A stretch of DNA of 64,000 nt from Rhodospirillales bacterium URHD0017 (GTDB taxonomy: Bacteria; Pseudomonadota; Alphaproteobacteria; Reyranellales; Reyranellaceae). Shown piece by piece: positions 1 to 7,550 of the stretch. Every line of letters begins with the position of its first letter. Position 1 is the first letter of the stretch. The position numbers and the translations under genes were made by a program. The DNA is taken from NCBI GenBank assembly GCA_900110395.1, contig FODP01000013.1, positions 124,001 to 188,000 on the forward strand. The letters run 5' to 3'. The notes under the pieces are model-generated. The model was not told the DNA's origin. It saw only the letters and a program-made list of their open reading frames with translations, and searched no databases.

Positions 1-1443
1 TACGACCTGCTGCTGATCGCCATCGGCCCGGTGGTGCTGCTCGTCATGTGGCTGCTGCTCACGCGAACGCGCTGGGGCGCGCTGGTGCGCGCTGCCACCC
101 AGGACCGCGAGATGGTGGGGGCGCTGGGTGTCGACCAGGCCAGGCTCTTCACTTCGGTCTTCTTCGTCGGCTCGGTGCTGGCCGGTTTGGGCGGCGCGCT
201 GCAGATCCCGCGCGAGCCCGCCAATCTCGAGCTCGACCTGTCCGTCATCGCCGACGCCTTCGTCGTCACCGTGGTCGGCGGCCTCGGCAGCATCGGCGGC
301 GCCTTTCTGGCCGCCGTCCTGATCGGCGTCGCGAAAGCCTTCTGCATCGGCGTCGGCACTGTCCACTGGTTCAGCGCCGACATCGTCTTCTCCAAGCTCA
401 CCCTGGTGGTCGAGTTCCTGATCATGGCGATCGTCCTGGTCGTCCGCCCCTTCGGCCTTCTGGGCAAGCCGCAGGCCGCCCAGCGCCTCGCCGCCGATCC
501 CGCGCCGCCGCTCACCGTGCCGTCCTGGACCTTCGTCCTGGTCGGGCTGGCGCTGCTGCTTGCCGTGCCCATCGTCGCCGACCGCTACGTCACCATCCTG
601 CTGACCGACATCTTCTGCTTCGCCCTGTTTGCCACGAGCCTGCACTTCATCATGGGGCCGGCCGGCATGGTGTCGTTCGGCCACGCCGCCTATTTCGGCC
701 TTGGCGCCTATGCCGCAGGACTGCTGCTGAAGCGCGCCGGCCTGCCCATGGAGGCGGCCCTGGTGCTGGCGCCGCTGGTCGCCGGCGCCTTCGCTGTCGT
801 CTACGGCTGGTTCTGCGTGCGCCTGTCGGGCGTCTACCTCGCCATGCTGACGCTCGCCTTCGCCCAGATCAGCTGGTCGATCGTCTTCCAGTGGGATTCC
901 TTCACCGGCGGCAGCAACGGTGTGTTCGGCGTCTGGCCGGCGGCCTGGCTCGCTGGCAAGACCACCTACTACTATCTCGCGCTCGCCTTCTGCGGCGCCG
1001 GCATCGCGCTCCTGTGGCGCGTGCTGTTCTCGCCCTTCGGATTTGCCTTGCGCGCCGGCCGCGATTCACCCTTGCGCGCCGAGGCGATCGGCATCGACCT
1101 GCGCGCCTGTCAATGGATAGCCTTCGTGCTGGTCGGCGCGCTCGCGGGACTGGCCGGCGCCGTCTACGCCTTCTCCAAAGGCAGCATCTCGCCCTCCGCC
1201 ATCTCCATCGCCCAGTCGACGGACGGGCTGATCATGGTGCTGCTGGGCGGCGTCGAGACCCTGACCGGGCCATTGGCGGGCGCCGCCATCTTCCCCTGGC
1301 TGCGCGACGAGGTCGCCCGCCGCACCGAGTTCTGGCGCGCCGTCATGGGCGGGGTGATCCTGGCGATCGTGCTGCTCTTCCCGCAGGGCCTGGTGGGCGG
1401 TCTCAAGGCGCTCAGCCAGCGCTGGCGCGAGGAGCGCGCATGA
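1..1443 (+). CDS. Fused LivH-LivM branched-chain amino acid-type ABC transporter permease (5' end outside window)
   Basis: Membrane permease of a Liv-type ABC importer. The frame is open at the left edge, so the true N-terminus lies outside. The first ~150 visible residues are the C-terminal half of a LivH permease (GALGVDQARLF, VVGGLGSIGGAF, ending RPFGLLGK). A short Ala/Pro-rich stretch then leads into a LivM permease (GMVSFGHAAYFGLGAY, AEAIGIDLRACQWIAF, GGVETLTGPLAGA). LivH and LivM are usually separate genes, as in the second Liv operon of this window, so this is a fusion that supplies both transmembrane halves. Its stop overlaps the livG start (ATGA). The substrate is unknown; the neighbouring hyuA suggests a hydantoin, oxoproline or amide, which is inference. 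Confidence 0.9.
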   Translation, partial: YDLLLIAIGPVVLLVMWLLLTRTRWGALVRAATQDREMVGALGVDQARLFTSVFFVGSVLAGLGGALQIPREPANLELDLSVIADAFVVTVVGGLGSIGGAFLAAVLIGVAKAFCIGVGTVHWFSADIVFSKLTLVVEFLIMAIVLVVRPFGLLGKPQAAQRLAADPAPPLTVPSWTFVLVGLALLLAVPIVADRYVTILLTDIFCFALFATSLHFIMGPAGMVSFGHAAYFGLGAYAAGLLLKRAGLPMEAALVLAPLVAGAFAVVYGWFCVRLSGVYLAMLTLAFAQISWSIVFQWDSFTGGSNGVFGVWPAAWLAGKTTYYYLALAFCGAGIALLWRVLFSPFGFALRAGRDSPLRAEAIGIDLRACQWIAFVLVGALAGLAGAVYAFSKGSISPSAISIAQSTDGLIMVLLGGVETLTGPLAGAAIFPWLRDEVARRTEFWRAVMGGVILAIVLLFPQGLVGGLKALSQRWREERA

Positions 1444-2186
1444 CGGCCGTGCTGCAAGTCGAAGGGCTGCACAAGTCGTTCGGCGGCGTGCAGGCCGTCG
1501 CCGATGTTTCCTTCGCCGTCGACGCCGGCGAGCTTCTGGCCCTGATCGGCCCCAACGGCGCGGGCAAGAGCACCTGCTTCAACATGCTGAACGGCCAGCT
1601 CGCCCCCGATGGCGGCATTGTGCGCCTCGAGGGCCGCAACGTCGTCGGCCTCAGGCCGCGCCAGATCTGGCGGCTGGGCGTCGGCCGAACCTTCCAGATC
1701 ACGGCGACCTTCGCCTCGCTGTCGGTGCGCGAGAACGTGCAGATGGCGCTCTACTCGCACGCCGGCCGTCTACGGTCGCTGCTCGGCCGCTTCGGCACCG
1801 CTTTCACCGCCGAAGCCGACGCGCTGCTGGGCCAGGTCGGCATGCTCGACCAGGCCGGGCGTCCCTGCGGCGTGCTGGCCTACGGTGACTTGAAGCGCGT
1901 CGAGCTCGCGATGGCGCTCGCCAACCAGCCGCGGCTGCTGCTGATGGACGAACCGACCGCCGGCATGGCGCCCAAGGAGCGCGTCGCCCTGATGGAGTTG
2001 GCGGCGGGTCTCGCGCGGGCGCAAAAGATCGCCGTGCTGTTCACCGAGCACGACATGGACGTGGTGTTCAGCCAGGCCGACCGCATCATCGTGCTCGATC
2101 GCGGCCAGCTCATCGCCGGCGGCACGCCGCAGGAGGTGCGCGCCAATCCCGACGTGCGCGCGGTGTACCTGGGGAGCGGCCATTGA
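1440..2186 (+). CDS. livG: Liv-type ABC transporter ATP-binding protein LivG
   Basis: Cytoplasmic ATPase of the Liv importer, 248 aa. Walker A is GPNGAGKST at residues 37-45; a degenerate signature (AYGDLKRVELAMAL), Walker B (LLLMDEPTAG) and the switch histidine (TEHDMD) follow. The long Walker A-to-signature spacing is usual for LivG. The ATG overlaps the permease stop by four bases, implying translational coupling. About 90 bases separate it from livF, and most of that gap is a perfect inverted repeat, so downstream expression may be attenuated. Confidence 0.93.
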   Translation: MTAVLQVEGLHKSFGGVQAVADVSFAVDAGELLALIGPNGAGKSTCFNMLNGQLAPDGGIVRLEGRNVVGLRPRQIWRLGVGRTFQITATFASLSVRENVQMALYSHAGRLRSLLGRFGTAFTAEADALLGQVGMLDQAGRPCGVLAYGDLKRVELAMALANQPRLLLMDEPTAGMAPKERVALMELAAGLARAQKIAVLFTEHDMDVVFSQADRIIVLDRGQLIAGGTPQEVRANPDVRAVYLGSGH

Positions 2187-2188
2187 TG

Positions 2189-2269
2189 TTGCTGGGAGCG
2201 CGCCACTCCGTGGCGCATCTTTTGTCGATCGCACTCCATGAGCGCCACGGAGTGGCGCGCTCCCAGCAA
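2189..2269. repeat. 28-bp perfect inverted repeat between livG and livF
   Basis: Arms at 2189-2216 and 2242-2269 are perfect reverse complements, separated by 25 bases. Each arm contains a smaller palindrome (gcgccac...gtggcgc). It fills the livG-livF gap almost completely. The arms could form a very stable RNA hairpin. There is no T-run after it, so it looks more like a palindromic intergenic repeat than an intrinsic terminator. Confidence 0.9.
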
Positions 2270-2278
2270 TGAGCACGC

Positions 2279-2980
2279 ATGCTCTTCGTAAAGGACCTGC
2301 ATGCCTTTTACGGCCGCGCCCACATCCTGCACGGCGTGTCGCTGGAAGCGTCGGCCGGCGAGGTCGTGGCCCTGCTGGGCCGCAACGGCGCCGGCAAGTC
2401 GACGGTGATGAAGACCATCATGGGCCTGGTGTCGGCGGCCAAGGGCGAGGTGACGTTCGACGGCCGGCGCATCGAGCGCCTGCAACCCTATCGCATCGCC
2501 CGGCTCGGCCTGGGTTACGTGCCCGAGGACCGGCGCATCTTCACCGAGCTCAGCGTCATGGAGAACCTCGCCGTCGGCCTGCAGCCGCCACGCACCGGCG
2601 CGCCGTCGTGGACCGAGGACAAGCTGTTCGCCCTGTTCCCCAACCTCGCCACCATGCGCGAGCGTCCGGGCGGCCGCATGTCGGGCGGCGAACAGCAGAT
2701 GCTGACGATAGCCCGCACCCTGATGGGCAATCCACGCTGCGTGCTTCTGGATGAGCCGTCGGAAGGGCTGGCGCCGATCATCGTCGAGCAGATGGCCCGA
2801 TCCATCCACGCGCTCAAGGGCGAGGGGCTCTGCGTGCTCCTTTGCGAACAGAACCTGCAGTTCTCCCAGGCGGTGGCCGACCGCGCCTATATCATCGAGA
2901 AGGGCCAGATCCGCTTCGGCGGCTCGATGGCCGAGCTGTCGGCCGACGCTTCCCTCCGCGAACAGTATCTTTCGGTGTAG
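2279..2980 (+). CDS. livF: Liv-type ABC transporter ATP-binding protein LivF
   Basis: Second ATPase of the same importer, 233 aa, the usual LivF length. Walker A GRNGAGKST is near residue 36, the signature is MSGGEQQM, Walker B is CVLLDEPSEGL, and a switch-region Gln (CEQNLQF) replaces the His, as is common in LivF. The ATG at 2279 gives the usual LivF N-terminus (LFVKDLHAFYG). The gene sits between two long palindromes (2189-2269 and 2997-3064), an unusual interruption of a liv operon. Confidence 0.93.
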   Translation: MLFVKDLHAFYGRAHILHGVSLEASAGEVVALLGRNGAGKSTVMKTIMGLVSAAKGEVTFDGRRIERLQPYRIARLGLGYVPEDRRIFTELSVMENLAVGLQPPRTGAPSWTEDKLFALFPNLATMRERPGGRMSGGEQQMLTIARTLMGNPRCVLLDEPSEGLAPIIVEQMARSIHALKGEGLCVLLCEQNLQFSQAVADRAYIIEKGQIRFGGSMAELSADASLREQYLSV

Positions 2981-2996
2981 CGCATGAACGTCTTCC

Positions 2997-3064
2997 TCTT
3001 CCGGACCGCGCGCTTCCAGCGCGCTCGAGCTCATGAGCGCGCTGGAAGCGCGCGGTCCGGAAGA
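2997..3064. repeat. 30-bp inverted repeat between livF and hyuA
   Basis: Arms 2997-3026 and 3035-3064 pair perfectly around an 8-base loop (core ggaccgcgcgcttccagcgc). It differs in sequence from the element at 2189-2269 but has the same design: long arms containing a shorter inner palindrome. It ends nine bases before the hyuA start and could affect readthrough or mRNA stability. Confidence 0.9.
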
Positions 3065-3072
3065 CACTGACC

Positions 3073-5118
3073 ATGCCCCCGCGTTTCCTCACGGTCGGCA
3101 TTGACGTCGGCGGCACCTTCACCGACCTGCTGGCGGTCGACCCGCGCTCCAACACCGTCAAGCTCGCCAAGGTCCCGACCACGATCGACAACCAGGCGAT
3201 CGGCTTCATGGCGGCCCTCGCCGCGGCCGATGCCGATCCCGCCACCGTGCAGGCCCTGGTGCACGGCACCACCACTACCACCAACGCGCTGCTCGAGCGC
3301 AAGATCGCCAAGGTGGGGCTCATCACCACCAAGGGCTTCCGCGACGTGCTGGAGCTCGGCCGCCGCACGCGGCCGCAGCCCTATGGCCTGCGCGGCACCT
3401 TCAACCCGCTGATCGACCGAGAGCTCCGCCTGGAAGTGCCCGAGCGCATGGACGCCGACGGCAAGGTCTTGACGCCGCTCGACGAGGCGGCCGTGGGCGA
3501 GGCGGCCAGGAAGCTGATCGCCCTGGGCTGCGAGGCCGTGGTCATCCATTTCCTGCACAGCTACATCAATCCGGCGCATGAGAAGCGGGCCGCCGAGATC
3601 GTCCATGCGCTGTGGTCCAACGGCTACATCACGGCCGGCCACGCCATCCTCTCGGAGTACCGCGAGTACGAGCGCGGCGTGACCGCGGCGGTCAACGCCT
3701 CGGTGCAGCCGGTGCTCGACCGCTATCTCACGCGGCTGCGCCTGGAGCTTCTGGCCAAAAGCTTCGACCGCGACATCCTGGTGATGCAGGGCAATGGAGG
3801 CACGGCCTCGTCGCAGTTCATCGCGCTCGCGGCCGTGAACACCGTGATGTCGGGCCCGGCCTCGGGCGTGATGGCGGCGGCCTATACCGGCCGCGCCTCG
3901 GGCCATCCCAACCTCATCACCTACGACATGGGCGGCACCTCGACCGACGTCGGCCTGATCGAGAATGCCGTGCCGACGGTGTCGGGCGAGCTCGAGCTGG
4001 AATACGCCATGCCGATCCATGTGCCGATGGTCGACGTGCACACGATCGGCGCGGGCGGCGGCTCGATTGCCTCGGTCGATGCCGCGGGCATGCTGCGCGT
4101 CGGCCCGGAGAGCGCCGGCGCGCGGCCGGGGCCGATCTGCTACGGCCGCGGCGGCAGCGAACCCACCATCACCGACGCCAACCTGGTCCTCGGCCGGCTC
4201 AATCCCGACCGGTTGCTGGGTGTCGACCATCCGGTGACCCTCGATCATGTGCGCGGCCTGATCGAGCAGAAGGTCGGCAAGCGCCTCGGCCTCGATGCCG
4301 AGGCGGCGGCCGCCGCCATCCTGCGCATCGCCAACGACCGCATGGCCGGCGCCATGCGCCTGGTCTCGCTGTCGCGCGGCCACGATCCGCGCGACTTCGC
4401 CCTGTTCGCCTTCGGCGGCGCCGGCCCGTTGCACGCCACGGCGCTGGCGCGCGAGCTCGGCATCCCGACGGTGCTGGTGCCGGCGCGACCCGGCATCACC
4501 AACGCCCTGGGCTGCGTGGTGGCCGACCTGCGCCACGACTATGTGCGCACCATCAACAAGCCGTTGTCGGCGATCGACGACGCGACGATTGCCGGCATCT
4601 ATGCCGAACAGGCCGCCGAGGGCCGCAAGACCATCGTCAAGGAAGGCGTGCCGGTGCGCGAGCTGCGTCGGGTCCTGAGCGCCGACATGCAGTTCCAGGG
4701 CCAGAGCCATATCCTGTCGGTCAGTGTCGAGAGCGAAAGCATCGGCGTCGAGGGGCTGCACACGGCCTTTGCTGCCGCCTACTTCCGCCGCTTCGGCATC
4801 GAGCTAACCGAGATCCCGCCGGTGCTGGTCAACCTCCACACCGCAGTGATCGGCGTGCGGCCGGAGATTTCCCTGGCGGTCCTGGCGGCCACCGAGCGCG
4901 CGCCCACCCTGAAGGCGGCCCAGGTCGGCGAACGTCGTGTGTGGTTCAGCGACGGCTGGCGGCAGACACCGATCTATGCCCGCGAGAAGCTGCCGCTCGA
5001 TGCGCGCTTCGACGGACCGGCGATTCTCGAACAGCTCGACTGCACGACTGTCGTTGAGCCAGGCGACGGGGTCATCCAGGACAAGCTCGGGAACCTGCTG
5101 ATCGGTGTCAAAGCCTGA
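3073..5118 (+). CDS. hyuA: Hydantoinase/5-oxoprolinase family protein, A subunit (HyuA-like)
   Basis: ATP-dependent ring-opening enzyme subunit of the N-methylhydantoinase A/oxoprolinase family, 681 aa, normal length. The actin-like ATPase fold motifs are visible: GIDVGGTFTDLLAVD near the N-terminus, HGTTTTTNALLERK, YDMGGTSTDVGLI and the DALFAFGGAGPLHA-like stretch around residue 460. Family members normally work with HyuB, but none lies downstream; the next gene is convergent after seven bases. HyuB may lie upstream of the window, or the subunit may be an orphan. Linkage to a Liv operon suggests uptake plus hydrolysis of a cyclic amide. The exact substrate cannot be read from sequence. Confidence 0.9.
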   Translation: MPPRFLTVGIDVGGTFTDLLAVDPRSNTVKLAKVPTTIDNQAIGFMAALAAADADPATVQALVHGTTTTTNALLERKIAKVGLITTKGFRDVLELGRRTRPQPYGLRGTFNPLIDRELRLEVPERMDADGKVLTPLDEAAVGEAARKLIALGCEAVVIHFLHSYINPAHEKRAAEIVHALWSNGYITAGHAILSEYREYERGVTAAVNASVQPVLDRYLTRLRLELLAKSFDRDILVMQGNGGTASSQFIALAAVNTVMSGPASGVMAAAYTGRASGHPNLITYDMGGTSTDVGLIENAVPTVSGELELEYAMPIHVPMVDVHTIGAGGGSIASVDAAGMLRVGPESAGARPGPICYGRGGSEPTITDANLVLGRLNPDRLLGVDHPVTLDHVRGLIEQKVGKRLGLDAEAAAAAILRIANDRMAGAMRLVSLSRGHDPRDFALFAFGGAGPLHATALARELGIPTVLVPARPGITNALGCVVADLRHDYVRTINKPLSAIDDATIAGIYAEQAAEGRKTIVKEGVPVRELRRVLSADMQFQGQSHILSVSVESESIGVEGLHTAFAAAYFRRFGIELTEIPPVLVNLHTAVIGVRPEISLAVLAATERAPTLKAAQVGERRVWFSDGWRQTPIYAREKLPLDARFDGPAILEQLDCTTVVEPGDGVIQDKLGNLLIGVKA

Positions 5119-5125
5119 GATTGTC

Positions 5126-5440
5126 CTAGGGGCGATAGTAAAGGTTGTCGACGGGCATGCGGTGGCCCGTGCCATCGACGCGATAGCCTTGGGCATCGAT
5201 CCTGTTGTTGTACTGGTCCAGCCGGAAGGGCGGAACCGACAGGCCCGGATAGGCTTGCGCTCTGGACTCCTGGTAGGCGACGCACGTGTTGTAGGTTGTG
5301 CCGCCAATCTGCAAGCCGTAGCCGGCGCAGACCAGGCTGGGAGACTGGGCGGCGACAGGCACCTCTTTGCCATAATAAGGCCCTTCGCAGCCGGCCACGA
5401 CCAGCGCCAATCCTATCGTCGTCAATATCCGCGTGCGCAT
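5126..5440 (-). CDS. Small predicted lipoprotein of unknown function
   Basis: 104 aa. It starts with MRTRILTTIGLALVVAGC, a signal peptide with lipobox VAGC; Cys18 would be the lipidated residue. The mature part is short and rich in Tyr, Gly and Gln, with two further Cys (SLVCAGYG and YNTCVAY) that could form a disulfide. I recognise no domain. The ATG at 5440 is chosen because it directly begins the signal peptide. The gene is convergent with hyuA and divergent from the nucleotidyltransferase gene, 89 bases away. Confidence 0.75.
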   Translation of the reverse strand: MRTRILTTIGLALVVAGCEGPYYGKEVPVAAQSPSLVCAGYGLQIGGTTYNTCVAYQESRAQAYPGLSVPPFRLDQYNNRIDAQGYRVDGTGHRMPVDNLYYRP

Positions 5441-5529
5441 GGATCGATGTTCCCGGTGATGTCGTTGGGGCATAGTACCGAAGCGCTGCCAGGCTTGCCA
5501 GCAGCCGGCCCGACTATGACATCGACAGG

Positions 5530-6135
5530 GTGAGCCTTGGGGTGCCGAGGAACGAGCGGGGTTGCGTGCATAGTCAGGAAAACCAGCTGCGGCAGCTATT
5601 GTCGCGAAGTCCGATTGTCGCGCCGATCGTCGATCGATGGCCGGACATCGGCTTGCCGGATTGTTGGCTGGTCGCCGGCTGTCTCGCGCAGACCGTCTGG
5701 AACGATGCGTTCGGAGTGCCGGCCACGCACGGCATCTCCGACATCGATCTCGTCTACTTCGACGGCGAGGATCTTTCCGCAGAGACGGAGGCGGGACATG
5801 CAACGCGCGTCCGCGCCCTGTTTGCCGACCTCGGCCTGTGGATCGACGTCAAGAACGAGGCGCGCGTGCACCTCTGGTACGCCGAGAAATTCGGCACCGC
5901 GCTCGAGCGCTACGTCTCGACCGAGGACGCCATCACGACCTTTCCGACGACGTCGACCGCCGTCGGCGTGCAGCCGCGCGCAGGGGAGCTACATGTCTTC
6001 GCGCCTTATGGCCTGTCGGACCTGCTGGGCATGATCGTGCGACCCAACAAGAAGCAGATCACGCAGGCGGTCTACGAGGCCAAGGTGAAGAAGTGGCAGG
6101 CCCGGTGGCCGGGCCTTCGCATCGTTGCGTGGTGA
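5530..6135 (+). CDS. Nucleotidyltransferase family protein (NTP_transf_6 type)
   Basis: About 200 aa. The diagnostic core is WLVAGCLAQTVWN followed by HGISDIDLVYFD, the pattern of the bacterial nucleotidyltransferase-fold family PF06042, whose GG/GS motif is replaced by AGC and whose metal aspartates are DIDLVYFD. A C-terminal KxKKWQARWPGL region also matches this family. The biological substrate is unknown. The GTG at 5530 is the longest start; GTG codons at 5542 and 5566 are also possible because the conserved region begins around residue 30. Confidence 0.8.
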   Translation: MSLGVPRNERGCVHSQENQLRQLLSRSPIVAPIVDRWPDIGLPDCWLVAGCLAQTVWNDAFGVPATHGISDIDLVYFDGEDLSAETEAGHATRVRALFADLGLWIDVKNEARVHLWYAEKFGTALERYVSTEDAITTFPTTSTAVGVQPRAGELHVFAPYGLSDLLGMIVRPNKKQITQAVYEAKVKKWQARWPGLRIVAW

Positions 6136-6210
6136 GCGGCGCGATTGTCCGAAGGTTGCACTCCGTTTAACCTGCTCGCGTTTTCGGGCTCATGCCGAAG
6201 GGAGGACAGC

Positions 6211-6561
6211 GTGCTCATTCCGGATACCATCGCGTCGACCGTCGGCCCGTACGGCACGAGCAAGTGCCGCCCAGTTCATATCAGGGCAAGCGGAGAAGCC
6301 GCGGCACTTGGCGCCACCGAAGGCGCCGCGCATCGTGAAGCGAGAGCCGAGGCCCGGCGCCAGCTCGCCCGCGCGGTGGCCCGCGTTCGCACCATCCGTT
6401 GCCCAAAGAAGGGTGGCTGCGCGGCGGGATGCCGGCAGGGTCGTACCCAGAGGCTTGCCTGGGGCACGCGCCGGGCGCCGGCCATACGGCGCGCCGACCT
6501 GTGGGAAGTGTGGGTGCGAGAATACAATGTCTTCCGCATGAACTGTCATTGTCCGGATTAG
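6211..6561 (+). CDS. Possible small Cys-containing hypothetical protein
   Basis: 116 aa from a GTG at 6211, preceded by a strong Shine-Dalgarno (GGAGG at 6201-6205, five-base spacing). Codon third positions are mostly G/C, as expected for coding DNA here. The protein has a basic, Ala/Arg-rich middle, a cluster CPKKGGCAAGC and a C-terminal MNCHCPD. I recognise no family. It overlaps the uncertain start of the DUF2332 gene, so either the two are translationally coupled or one start is misassigned. It is the only coding candidate in 6136-6500. Confidence 0.42.
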   Translation: MLIPDTIASTVGPYGTSKCRPVHIRASGEAAALGATEGAAHREARAEARRQLARAVARVRTIRCPKKGGCAAGCRQGRTQRLAWGTRRAPAIRRADLWEVWVREYNVFRMNCHCPD

Positions 6562-7550
6562 ACGAACCGCTGGCCCGTCTCGCCGAGCGCTATCGCCGGT
6601 TCGCCGCCGACGAAGCCCACGGAGTCTCGCCGCACTATGAGCGCCTGGCTGAGGACATCGCCGCTTCGGCCGATGTCCTGCGCTTCCTGATCGAGCTGCC
6701 GCCGCCGCGACGCCAGCCGAACCTGCTGCTCGGGGCGGCGACCCTGATCGCCGGGCGGCCGCCCGACATCGCGTCGCTGACCGAGATGGTCGCCCGCCGC
6801 GCCGACGCGCTTCGCGCCGTGATGCTGGCGCGCACCACCCAGACCAACGAGCCCGCGCGCTGCGCCGTGCTGCTGCCGCTGCTGGCCGCGCTGCCCCAGC
6901 CGCTCGCGCTCATCGAAGTGGGTGCGTCCGCCGGCCTCTGCCTGCTGCCCGATCGCTACGGCTATGACTGGGGCAGCGCCCATCTCCCGCCGACCAGCGC
7001 CGACGCGCCGGTCTTCCGCTGCACCGTGACGGGTCCTGCGCCGCTGCCCACGGCGCAGCCGCGCGTCGTCTGGCGCGCCGGCCTCGACCTCAATCCGCTC
7101 GATGTCGCCTCCGACGAGGACATGGCATGGCTGGAAGCCTTGATCTGGCCGGAACAGGACGAGCGCCGCCGCAACCTGCGGGCCGCCCTTGCCGTGGCGC
7201 GGCGCGACCCGCCCCGCGTCGTGCGTGGCGACCTCTTGAAAGATCTCGAGCCGCTGATGGCCGAAGCGCCGGCCGAGGCCACGCTCGTCGTCTTCCACAC
7301 CGCGGTGCTGGCCTATGTGACTCCTCCCGAGGTACGCCAGCGCTTCGTCGACACGGTGCGTGCCTCTCGCGCGGTCTGGATCAGCAATGAGACGCCGCGG
7401 GTCTTCCCCGAGATCGCCGCGCGGGCATCGCAGCCAGCGCCGCATTGGCGGTTTCTCTTGGCGGTCGATGGTGAGCCAAAAGCCTGGACCGGTCCGCACG
7501 GACAGTCGCTAGAGTGGCTTCCCGGGAGGCAATGGAATGAAGATCACTGA
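6510..7550 (+). CDS. DUF2332 family protein
   Basis: About 346 aa. The family pattern is clear: LAERYRRFAADEAHG, LPPPRRQPNLLLGA, TQTNEPARCAVLLP, then the glycine-rich LIEVGASAGLCLLPDRYGYD, and late WISNETPRVFPE. The glycine-rich segment followed by acidic residues resembles a methyltransferase-like fold, but activity is not established. The start is uncertain: GTG at 6510 is chosen, GTG at 6501 or TTG at 6552 are alternatives, and an upstream ATG at 6399 would add unconserved sequence. The stop overlaps the start of the next gene by 14 bases. Confidence 0.8.
   Translation: MGARIQCLPHELSLSGLDEPLARLAERYRRFAADEAHGVSPHYERLAEDIAASADVLRFLIELPPPRRQPNLLLGAATLIAGRPPDIASLTEMVARRADALRAVMLARTTQTNEPARCAVLLPLLAALPQPLALIEVGASAGLCLLPDRYGYDWGSAHLPPTSADAPVFRCTVTGPAPLPTAQPRVVWRAGLDLNPLDVASDEDMAWLEALIWPEQDERRRNLRAALAVARRDPPRVVRGDLLKDLEPLMAEAPAEATLVVFHTAVLAYVTPPEVRQRFVDTVRASRAVWISNETPRVFPEIAARASQPAPHWRFLLAVDGEPKAWTGPHGQSLEWLPGRQWNEDH

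Noticed and set aside
48..1440. Long Arg-rich open frame overlapping the LivHM gene
   Set aside because: Very high Arg/His/Pro content and no motifs; it is an out-of-frame shadow in GC-rich DNA. Only its 3' end is real, as livG.
2181..3070. The two long palindromes as CRISPR repeats
   Set aside because: They are single inverted repeats of different sequence, not a series of direct repeats with spacers. No cas genes nearby.
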